Source: JANOGU01 sp964499865
GTDB taxonomy: Bacteria; Pseudomonadota; Alphaproteobacteria; Rhodobacterales; Rhodobacteraceae
Assembly: GCA_964499865.1 (NCBI GenBank)
Contig: CAZCPY010000162.1
Span: 1 to 6,493, forward strand
Direction of reading: 5' to 3'
DNA length: 6,493 bases
Notes under the pieces: model-generated
The model's database searches: none
Told to the model about the DNA's origin: nothing
What the model saw: only the letters and a program-made list of their open reading frames with translations
Position numbers and translations under genes: made by a program
Shown here: positions 1 through 4,929 of the stretch, in pieces
Layout: each line of letters starts with the position of its first letter
How positions within the stretch are numbered: the first letter of the stretch is position 1

Positions 1-168
1 GGCGCCGTCGTCGCCCATGTAGTCGATCACGCGCACGAAGCCGTGGTCCAGCACCGGATGCGCGCGATACAGGTGCGCCTCCATCCCCTCGCTGACCGCC
101 CGCAGCGTCGGGCGGGGGGTGGCGCGCAGGGCCTCGATCTCGGCCGATTGCTCTGGGGTCAGGGGCAT
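1..168 (-). CDS. thyX: ThyX, flavin-dependent thymidylate synthase (N-terminal part, gene runs off the window)
   Basis: Only the first 56 codons are visible; they run from an ATG at 168 to the left edge with no stop. The peptide starts MPLTPEQSAEIEALRATPRP and reaches HPVLDHGFVRVIDYMGDD, which I recognise as the N-terminus typical of alphaproteobacterial ThyX, where this segment is followed by the FAD- and dUMP-binding core. ThyX makes dTMP from dUMP in the cytoplasm, using methylenetetrahydrofolate as carbon donor and reduced FAD as hydride carrier, and it replaces ThyA. The diagnostic RHR motif and the catalytic residues lie outside the window, so the call rests on N-terminal similarity alone. 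No strong Shine-Dalgarno sequence is evident before the ATG. The gene is divergent from the lipoprotein gene and shares a 199-bp upstream region with it. No functional link to that neighbour is evident. Confidence 0.85.
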   Translation of the reverse strand, partial: MPLTPEQSAEIEALRATPRPTLRAVSEGMEAHLYRAHPVLDHGFVRVIDYMGDDGA

Positions 169-277
169 GGCAGGGGACTCGCGCGCCAGATGTTGGGGGG
201 ACGTGGGCAAAGCCTACTATGGGCTGCGAAGCCCCGGCAAGGGCGCGCGGCATTCCTGCATCATCTGCCTGCCCTCG

Positions 278-296
278 CCCGGGTGCAAACCCCGGG
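278..296. other. Stem-loop in the thyX / lipoprotein intergenic region
   Basis: CCCGGG (278-283) pairs with CCCGGG (291-296), giving a 6-bp GC stem around a 7-nt loop. If C290 bulges, T284-A289 can also pair and close a GCAA tetraloop. No T-tract follows on either strand, so it does not look like an intrinsic terminator, and it lies upstream of both divergent genes. It could be a 5' leader structure, a protein-binding site or chance in GC-rich DNA. Confidence 0.3.
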
Positions 297-301
297 AAAG
301 A

Positions 302-330
302 TTGACAGGATCGGCCCCGCTGGGGCACCC
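302..330 (+). promoter_or_regulatory. Possible promoter of the lipoprotein-slam unit, with an internal inverted repeat
   Basis: A perfect sigma-70-type -35 hexamer, TTGACA, sits at 302-307, about 60 bp before the lipoprotein ATG. At 16-18 bp spacing no recognisable -10 hexamer is present (the sequence there is GC-rich, around GGCACC). The spacer holds an inverted repeat, GCCCC-GCT-GGGGC (314-326), which could be an operator or just a small hairpin. A weaker alternative is TTGGGG (193-198), a 16-bp spacer and TACTAT (215-220), which would give a leader of roughly 140 nt. Neither is certain. Confidence 0.3.
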
Positions 331-367
331 TTCCGGCAAAACGCCCATAAGAGAGCGAGCAGGTGAC

Positions 368-1270
368 ATGATCCGGAAGCTGGTGGCGCTGCTGGCGCTG
401 AGTCTGTTGGCGGCCTGCGGCGGCAACCCGATCGGCGATACCGGCGGCGGCGGGGGCGGCGGGGGTGGAGGTGGCGGCGGGCAGGCGCAGACGCACCCCG
501 AGGTGGCGCTGAACCTCAAGGCCATCACCTACGATCCCTCCGGCGGCGGCACCCTGGTGGTCGAGCTTGACAGCCCCGGCGTCGGGTCGCTTGACGCGGC
601 CTTCGTGCGGACCCCGGCGCTCGACCGCAACGGCTACGAGGCCTATGTCTACCAGGAAAGCGGCCTGACCCGGTCGCACCTGGCGCTGGTCAAGGGCAAC
701 GAGCGGGGCAACCTGATCGCCGCGGCGGTGTCGGACGGCGGGCAGTTCAACTACCGCTTCGGCGGCGGCAATTATGCCCGCATCGACACCTTCACCCGGC
801 CGGCCTCGGGCCTGTTCAGCTACACCGGGTCCTATGCGGGCATCTTCGTGCCCGGCACGGCCACCACGCCGGGCCTGCCCGCGTCGATGCAGCCCATCAC
901 GCCCTACCGGGTCGAGGGTGACATCCTGATCAACGCCTCCTTCGCCACCAACATGGTCGAAGGCGGCATCGACAACCGGGTGATCCTGGACGACGCGGGC
1001 AATCCGGTCTTCGCGCTGGCCCCGATCACGCTCAAGAACACCACCATCGACGCGGACGGCCGCTTCCTGGGCGATGTGGAATTCGCGGGCGATCCGGGCA
1101 ACGTGATCGGCGACTACGGCGGCATCTTCGGCGGCCTGCAGGCGACCGACGTGGCCGGCGCGCTGGTCATCAACCCGATCGAGGGCGAAGACGGCATCTG
1201 GGAATTCGGCGCCTTCAACATCACGCGCTGCGGCGAGCCGGGCGCCGGGCCGATTTGCGCCCTGCAATAG
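368..1270 (+). CDS. Surface-type lipoprotein with poly-Gly tether and TbpB/HphA-like barrel; likely cargo of the adjacent Slam translocator
   Basis: The product is 300 aa. The ATG at 368 is chosen because it gives a compact lipoprotein signal peptide (MIRKLVALLALSLLAAC) and has AGG at 361-363 as SD; the open frame extends upstream to 119, but that part does not look like protein. The lipobox LAAC predicts lipidation at Cys17. Gly at +2 gives no inner-membrane retention signal, which fits outer-membrane sorting. Thirteen consecutive glycines (residues 26-38) follow and then a beta-rich body without transmembrane helices. The C-terminal half has alternating beta motifs (GLFSYTGSYAGIFV, VEGDILINASF, GDYGGIFGGLQATDVAGAL) resembling the small barrel of TbpB-, fHbp- and HphA-type Slam/T11SS substrates. 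Cys288 and Cys297, near the C-terminus, could form a disulfide. The slam-like gene starts inside its last codons. The inferred role is a cell-surface or released binding protein; the ligand is unknown and no receptor gene is visible here. Confidence 0.85.
   Translation: MIRKLVALLALSLLAACGGNPIGDTGGGGGGGGGGGGGQAQTHPEVALNLKAITYDPSGGGTLVVELDSPGVGSLDAAFVRTPALDRNGYEAYVYQESGLTRSHLALVKGNERGNLIAAAVSDGGQFNYRFGGGNYARIDTFTRPASGLFSYTGSYAGIFVPGTATTPGLPASMQPITPYRVEGDILINASFATNMVEGGIDNRVILDDAGNPVFALAPITLKNTTIDADGRFLGDVEFAGDPGNVIGDYGGIFGGLQATDVAGALVINPIEGEDGIWEFGAFNITRCGEPGAGPICALQ
443..481 (+). repeat. Poly-glycine-coding tract (13 Gly codons)
   Basis: Thirteen Gly codons in a row encode residues 26-38 of the lipoprotein, nine residues after the lipidated Cys17. 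The codons are mixed (GGC, GGG, GGT, GGA), so this is not a pure triplet repeat, although two runs of five G occur (452-456 and 461-465). The likely role is a flexible tether between lipid anchor and folded domain; a poly-Gly stretch near the anchor is also known in the Slam-dependent neisserial lipoprotein fHbp. The G-rich strand is the coding strand, so the mRNA carries it too. Confidence 0.9.
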
Positions 1271-2643
1271 CGCGCGCCGTCCGCGCCGCCGCGCTGGCGC
1301 TGGCGCTTGCAGGCCAGGGGGCGGCAGAGACACCCCGCGCGGCGGTGCTGACGCTGGACGAGGCCTACATCGTCGCCCGGCAGGCCTATGCCTCGGGTGA
1401 TCCTGCGCTGGCTTATGCCATCGCGCGCCGCCTGCTTCAGGCCGATCCGCAGGACGCGCGCGCCCTGCTGCTGGTCGCCGCGGTGGCACCCCTGCTGGGC
1501 GAGGGGGCCGAGGGCCTGGCGGCCGGGCAGGCCGCCTGGCGGGCGGCGCAGGGCAAACCCCTGCTGCGCTACGAGGTCGCGCGCTTCACCGCGCGGGCGG
1601 CGCTGGCGTCCGACCGGCCGGGGGCGGCGCAGCTGTGGCTGCGGCGCGCGGCGGACCTCGCACCGGACCCGCAGGCCGCGGCGCAGACGGCGCGCGACTA
1701 TGCCGACCTGCGCAAGGCGCGGCGCTTCACCTGGGGGCTCGATGTGTCGGTCACGCCCACCGACAACGTGAACGGCGGCGCCTCGGGCGATGTGCTCACG
1801 GTCAACGACAGCCTGCCCATCGGCGTGCTGTCGGGCGATGCGCAGGCGCTGGCGGGGACGCGGGCGGCGCTGTCGGCGCGCGCGGTCTGGACCCTGCCGG
1901 ACGGGCCCGCCCGCAGCGCCACCATCGGCCTGCGCGCCTATGCCACCGCCCACCGCCTGACCGGGGATGCCCGCGCGCAGGCCCCCGCGGCGCGCGGCGG
2001 CGCGGCCTTCGACTTCGCGGTGGCAGAGGCGACCGGCAGCCTGACCCTGCGCCCCGCGGCCCTGCCCGGCCCCCTGCGGCTGACCGTGGGCGCCGGGCAA
2101 AGCTGGTATGGCGGCGATCTCCTCGGCCCGCATCTGCGGGGCGAGGCGGGCATCAGCCTGCTGGAACGGTCGGACCGCCTGCTGCGTTTCAGCGTCGGGG
2201 CCGAGCGGCAATGGCGCGACGAAGGCCTCGTCGACGCGCGCATCCTGCGGCTGGACGGCGGCGTGGCGCTGGCGCAGGCGGGGCGCCTGATGGTCGGGCT
2301 GTCGGTCAGCGCGGTGACCGGCGAGGCGCCGAACGGCACCTACGGCGGCGCCACGCTGGAGGCAAGCTTCATCCCCGCCCGGCCGCTGGGGCCGGTGGCG
2401 CTGCAACTGGGCGCCAGCGTCGGTGTCAGGACCTGGGACTTCTACCGCCTGGGCCCTTTCGGCGTGCCGGACGGGCGGCAGGATGTGACCGCCACGCTGG
2501 ACCTGCAGGCGGGGTTCCCGGACCTGTCGCGCTTCGGCTACATGCCGGTCGTCACCCTGTCGGCCGAGCGCACGCGGTCGAACATCAGCCGCTTCGACAC
2601 CCGCACCCTTGGCATCACCTTCGGGCTGAGCTCGCAGTTCTGA
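1255..2643 (+). CDS. Slam-type (DUF560) outer-membrane lipoprotein translocator, T11SS
   Basis: The product is 462 aa from a TTG start at 1255. This start is preferred because residues 1-24 form a signal peptide (charged N-region, then AAALALALAGQGAA, with cleavage after Ala24); the next in-frame alternative, GTG at residue 31, would lose it. Residues about 33-158 are helical TPR-like repeats (YAIARRLLQADPQDARALLL, then LWLRRAADLAPDPQAAAQTA). From about residue 158 (FTWGLDVSVTPTDNVNGG) to the end lie amphipathic beta-strands ending in FGLSSQF, a C-terminal aromatic typical of BAM-inserted barrels. A periplasmic TPR domain plus a barrel of about 300 residues, with the asparagine motif at the junction (TDNVN) and SNISRFDTRTLGITFGL near the end, is the Slam architecture. 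Slam proteins move specific lipoproteins or soluble proteins across the outer membrane. The TTG overlaps the lipoprotein stop by 16 bp, which suggests translational coupling and a cargo-translocator pair. The family call is strong; function is inferred. Confidence 0.85.
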   Translation: MRPAIARAVRAAALALALAGQGAAETPRAAVLTLDEAYIVARQAYASGDPALAYAIARRLLQADPQDARALLLVAAVAPLLGEGAEGLAAGQAAWRAAQGKPLLRYEVARFTARAALASDRPGAAQLWLRRAADLAPDPQAAAQTARDYADLRKARRFTWGLDVSVTPTDNVNGGASGDVLTVNDSLPIGVLSGDAQALAGTRAALSARAVWTLPDGPARSATIGLRAYATAHRLTGDARAQAPAARGGAAFDFAVAEATGSLTLRPAALPGPLRLTVGAGQSWYGGDLLGPHLRGEAGISLLERSDRLLRFSVGAERQWRDEGLVDARILRLDGGVALAQAGRLMVGLSVSAVTGEAPNGTYGGATLEASFIPARPLGPVALQLGASVGVRTWDFYRLGPFGVPDGRQDVTATLDLQAGFPDLSRFGYMPVVTLSAERTRSNISRFDTRTLGITFGLSSQF

Positions 2644-2674
2644 GGTTTGGCAATCCGCCCGCGGCAGGCTAGGT

Positions 2675-2694
2675 CTGCGCCAACCCTTGCGCAG
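2675..2694 (+). promoter_or_regulatory. Stem-loop touching the glyoxalase ribosome binding site
   Basis: CTGCGC (2675-2680) pairs with GCGCAG (2689-2694) around an 8-nt loop. The 3' arm covers the first two bases of the AGGAG Shine-Dalgarno sequence (2693-2697) of the glyoxalase gene. It could damp initiation or mark the end of the slam message. No T-tract follows, so a terminator role is unlikely. Confidence 0.3.
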
Positions 2695-2703
2695 GAGACG
2701 CCC

Positions 2704-3132
2704 ATGCAGGTCCGCTATCTTCACACCATGGTCCGGGTTCTGGACCTGGAGGCATCCATCGCCTTCTACCGCCTGCTGGGGCTGGAGGTGACGCGGCGGT
2801 CCGACTACGAGGCCGGCCGCTTCACGCTGGTCTTCATGGCGCCCCCCGGGCAGCCCGAATGCCCGGTGGAGCTGACCTGGAACTGGGACGGCGACACCGG
2901 GCTGCCGTCCGACAGCCGCCACTTCGGGCACCTCGCCTACGGGGTCGAGAACATCTACGACATGTGCGCCCGCCTGCAGGCCAATGGCGTCACGATCAAC
3001 CGCCCCCCGCGCGACGGCCGCATGGCCTTCGTGCGGTCGCCCGACAACATCTCGGTCGAGCTTCTGCAGATCGGCGAGGCGCTGCCCGGGGCCGAACCCT
3101 GGGCCAGCATGCCGTCGGTCGGTCACTGGTGA
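2704..3132 (+). CDS. gloA: Glyoxalase I-like VOC metalloenzyme (lactoylglutathione lyase)
   Basis: The product is 142 aa, close to the 135 aa of E. coli GloA. The ATG at 2704 follows a good AGGAG SD (2693-2697) with a 6-nt spacer; an in-frame TTG at 2647 would add a non-conserved tail. Two beta-alpha-beta-beta-beta modules are visible. All four metal ligands of the E. coli enzyme have counterparts: His7 (YLHTMVRV), Glu56 (VELTWNW), His76 (FGHLAYGV) and Glu119 (ISVELLQ). The short form without a long insert resembles the Ni/Co-type bacterial class. The expected reaction is conversion of the methylglyoxal-glutathione hemithioacetal to S-lactoylglutathione in the cytosol. Pairing with a GloB hydrolase cannot be judged here. 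The gene lies 60 bp after slam on the same strand, so co-transcription is possible, but no functional link is evident. Another VOC-family substrate cannot be excluded. Confidence 0.85.
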   Translation: MQVRYLHTMVRVLDLEASIAFYRLLGLEVTRRSDYEAGRFTLVFMAPPGQPECPVELTWNWDGDTGLPSDSRHFGHLAYGVENIYDMCARLQANGVTINRPPRDGRMAFVRSPDNISVELLQIGEALPGAEPWASMPSVGHW

Positions 3133-3153
3133 CGGCCCCCGGGGCTCTGCCCG

Positions 3154-3182
3154 CCGACCATCGGTCCTCGGACCGGTGGCGG
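3154..3182. terminator. Candidate hairpin terminator between convergent gloA and ribD
   Basis: The 97-bp gap between the convergent stop codons contains a long hairpin. Its stem is CCG, a bulged A (3157), CCATCGGTC (3158-3166), loop CTCG, then GACCGGTGGCGG (3171-3182), giving 12 pairs including one G-T wobble. No T-run follows on either strand, so it would be a non-canonical terminator or an mRNA 3'-end protecting structure. A smaller CCCG/CGGG hairpin lies near 3197-3210. Confidence 0.4.
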
Positions 3183-3229
3183 ACACGATGGTCGTCCCCG
3201 GGATACTCGGGAAGAGATGAAGCCGCGGG

Positions 3230-4306
3230 TCAGAAGCGCCAGAGCGTCAGCGCATCCGGGCCGAGCGTGCGGGTTTCGATCAGCGTCGGGCGCGGTGCTT
3301 CGGCCAGCGCGCGAAGGGCGAGCGCCCCCAGCGCCGGGTGGCCCTCGGCGCCGATCAGCGCCGCACCGTGGAACAGCGCAAGCTGATCGGCGAGGCGCGC
3401 GCGGATCAGGCTGGCGGCGAGCGTGGCGCCGCCTTCGCAGAGCACGCGCGTGACCCCCTCGGCGGCCAGCGCGCGCAGGGCGGTGTCCGTCTGCGCATCG
3501 GGCAGGGCGATCAGGCGGGCGCCGGTGGCTTGCCAGGCCTCGCGCGTCTGGGCGGGCGCGTCGGGCCCGTGCAGCATCCAGACCGGGTGCGCCCGGGCGG
3601 TTGACCCCAGGCGGCTGTCGGGGCGGTGGGTCAGGCGGGGGTCGAGCACCACGCGCAGGGGCTGATGCGCGGCGCCCAGGTCGCGCGCGGTCAGGTCGGG
3701 GTCGTCCGCGCGCGCCGTGCCTGCCCCCACCAGCACCGCGTCATGCGTCAGCCGCAAGGCATGCACCGCGCGGCGCGCCTGCGGCCCGGTGATCCAGCGG
3801 CTTTCGCCCGAGGCCAGCGCCGTCCGCCCGTCCAGCGAGGCGGCGAGCTTGAGCGTCACGAAGGGCAGGCCCGCCGTCACCCGCTTGACGAAGCCCGCGT
3901 TCAGCCGCGCCGCCACTTCCGTGCCAATGCCTTCGGTCACCGCAATCCCGGCGGCACGCAAGGCCGCATGGCCGCGGCCCTGCACGCGGGGGTCGGGGTC
4001 GGTCATCGCGGTCACCACGCGCGCCACGCGGGCGGCCACCAGCGCATCCGTGCAGGGCGGCGTGCGCCCGTGGTGGGCGCAGGGTTCGAACGTCACATAG
4101 GCCGTGGCGCCGGCGGCATCGCAGGCCGCCAGCGCCTGCGTTTCGGCATGCGGACGTCCCCCGGGGGCGGTCCAGCCGCGACCCAGGACGCGGCCGTCCC
4201 TGACGATCACGCAGCCCACCGCGGGATTGGGCCAGACCCGCCCCAGCCCGCGCGCCGCCAGCCGCAGCGCGTGGGCCATGTGGGCCTGATCTTCGGCTGC
4301 GGTCAC
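3230..4306 (-). CDS. ribD: RibD, bifunctional diaminohydroxyphosphoribosylaminopyrimidine deaminase / 5-amino-6-(5-phosphoribosylamino)uracil reductase
   Basis: The product is 358 aa, similar to E. coli RibD (367 aa), and complete. Residues about 6-145 form the cytidine-deaminase-like domain, with His53-Ala-Glu55 and PC(76)AHHGRTPPC(85) supplying the zinc ligands (His53, Cys76, Cys85) and the catalytic Glu55. Residues about 148-358 form the DHFR-like NADPH reductase domain, with LKLAASLDGRTA (Lys153, Asp159), SRWITG and the late CEGG motif (290-293). It carries out the second and third steps of riboflavin synthesis in the cytoplasm. The start is a GTG at 4306 that overlaps the nrdR stop codon in a GTGA arrangement, implying translational coupling; the next start, Met10, would cut into the first helix. 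The nrdR-ribD pairing is common in alphaproteobacteria. No further rib gene follows in this window; the convergent glyoxalase gene does. Confidence 0.95.
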   Translation of the reverse strand: MTAAEDQAHMAHALRLAARGLGRVWPNPAVGCVIVRDGRVLGRGWTAPGGRPHAETQALAACDAAGATAYVTFEPCAHHGRTPPCTDALVAARVARVVTAMTDPDPRVQGRGHAALRAAGIAVTEGIGTEVAARLNAGFVKRVTAGLPFVTLKLAASLDGRTALASGESRWITGPQARRAVHALRLTHDAVLVGAGTARADDPDLTARDLGAAHQPLRVVLDPRLTHRPDSRLGSTARAHPVWMLHGPDAPAQTREAWQATGARLIALPDAQTDTALRALAAEGVTRVLCEGGATLAASLIRARLADQLALFHGAALIGAEGHPALGALALRALAEAPRPTLIETRTLGPDALTLWRF

Positions 4307-4770
4307 TCCTCGGGCGGCGCCTGCGGGCGCAGTTCGGCGACGAAGCGGTCGAAGTCGTCGGCGGCCTGGAAGTTCTTGTAGACGCTCGCGAACCGCACAT
4401 AGGCCACGGTGTCGATGCGGCTCAGGCTTTCCATCACGATGTCGCCGATGGTGCGCGAGGGGATGTCGGTGTCGCCGAGGCTCTCCAGCCGCCGCACGAT
4501 GCCGGAAATCATCTGGTCGATGCGTTCGGGGTCGATGGGGCGTTTCTGCATGGCGATGCGGATCGCGCGTTCCAGCTTGCCGCGGTCGAACTCCTCGCGC
4601 TTGCCGGAATTCTTGATGACCACGAGGTCGCGCAATTGCACCCGTTCGTAGGTGGTGAAGCGGCCGCCGCAGGCGGGGCAGAACCGGCGGCGGCGGATCG
4701 AGACGTGATCCTCGGCGGGCCGGGAGTCCTTCACCTGCGTGTCGATGTTGCCGCAGAACGGGCAGCGCAT
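4303..4770 (-). CDS. nrdR: NrdR, ATP/dATP-sensing repressor of ribonucleotide reductase genes
   Basis: The product is 155 aa, the family's usual length. The start is ATG at 4770, with a near-ideal AGGAGA SD at 4783-4778 and a 7-nt spacer; the frame stays open to 4890, but NrdR proteins begin MRCPFCG, so the longer form is rejected. The N-terminal zinc ribbon has Cys3, Cys6, Cys31 and Cys34, followed by the conserved SIRRRRFCPACGGRFTTYER stretch that forms the DNA-binding part. Residues about 47-140 are the ATP-cone (VVIKNSGKREEFDRGKL, then AYVRFASVYKNF). The family represses nrd operons by binding NrdR boxes when dATP/ATP levels signal sufficiency. No nrd genes lie nearby, so regulation would be in trans. 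The stop overlaps the ribD start by 4 bp. The upstream 159 bp carries hairpins and a possible small upstream ORF. Confidence 0.96.
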   Translation of the reverse strand: MRCPFCGNIDTQVKDSRPAEDHVSIRRRRFCPACGGRFTTYERVQLRDLVVIKNSGKREEFDRGKLERAIRIAMQKRPIDPERIDQMISGIVRRLESLGDTDIPSRTIGDIVMESLSRIDTVAYVRFASVYKNFQAADDFDRFVAELRPQAPPEE

Positions 4771-4790
4771 GGGCGCTTCTCCTCTCGCAT

Positions 4791-4806
4791 GACCTGCCTC
4801 CAGGTC
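4791..4806 (-). promoter_or_regulatory. Perfect stem-loop in the nrdR leader
   Basis: On the minus strand this reads GACCTG-GAGG-CAGGTC, a perfect 6-bp stem with a 4-nt loop, 20 nt upstream of the nrdR ATG and just before its SD. The loop and adjacent base spell GGAGG, an SD-like sequence correctly spaced (6 nt) before an ATG at 4790 that opens a 19-codon out-of-frame ORF. A regulatory role is inference. Confidence 0.4.
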
Positions 4807-4823
4807 CGGGGTGTGCCCCCCGG
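4806..4823 (-). promoter_or_regulatory. Second GC-rich stem-loop in the nrdR leader
   Basis: On the minus strand CCGGGG (4823-4818) pairs with CCCCGG (4811-4806) around a 6-nt loop, immediately upstream of the GACCTG hairpin, so the two would stack in tandem. There is no T-tract. It could be part of a leader structure or the trailing structure of the phosphate operon. Confidence 0.35.
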
Positions 4824-4874
4824 TTGATGCGCAGGACAATAGTGCGGGGCCGACCGCTTGCATAGCGCCAAGCT

Positions 4875-4900
4875 GCCGGCCCCAGATCATGGGGTGCGGC
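4875..4900 (-). terminator. Candidate hairpin downstream of phoB
   Basis: About 30 bp after the phoB stop, the minus strand reads GCCG-CA-CCCCA-TGATC-TGGGG-C-CGGC: two stem blocks (4 and 5 bp) separated by a small internal loop. Only AGCTTGG follows, not a real U-tract, so termination would be weak or partial and read-through into nrdR-ribD is possible. Confidence 0.35.
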
Positions 4901-4929
4901 CCTGTGGCGAAGCGGACTCAGGCGGGCGG

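Noticed and set aside
119..367. Upstream extension of the lipoprotein gene to a start at 119
   Set aside because: The extension would bury the signal peptide and lipobox and overlap the divergent thyX start; ATG 368 has an SD and gives a proper lipoprotein signal.
1635..2672. 345-codon plus-strand frame inside slam
   Set aside because: It is a shadow frame with low-complexity Arg/Ala/Gly composition; the overlapping slam frame has clear barrel features and a signal peptide.
1114..3186. 690-codon open frame on the minus strand opposite slam and gloA
   Set aside because: It lies antisense to two clear genes. Its translation is rich in Arg, Gly, Ala and Pro with no recognisable domain, which is what the antisense frame of high-GC codons produces.
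4837..4848. Possible NrdR box (CACTAT on the minus strand) upstream of nrdR
   Set aside because: Only one half resembles the palindromic NrdR box; the second half (TTGTCC) does not match, so autoregulation is not supported.
4771..4890. N-terminally extended NrdR (start at 4890)
   Set aside because: NrdR proteins start with the zinc-ribbon MRCPFC, and ATG 4770 has a near-ideal SD.
4307..4929. FMN riboswitch controlling ribD
   Set aside because: ribD overlaps nrdR, and the nrdR upstream region shows simple hairpins rather than the multi-helix conserved FMN aptamer sequence.
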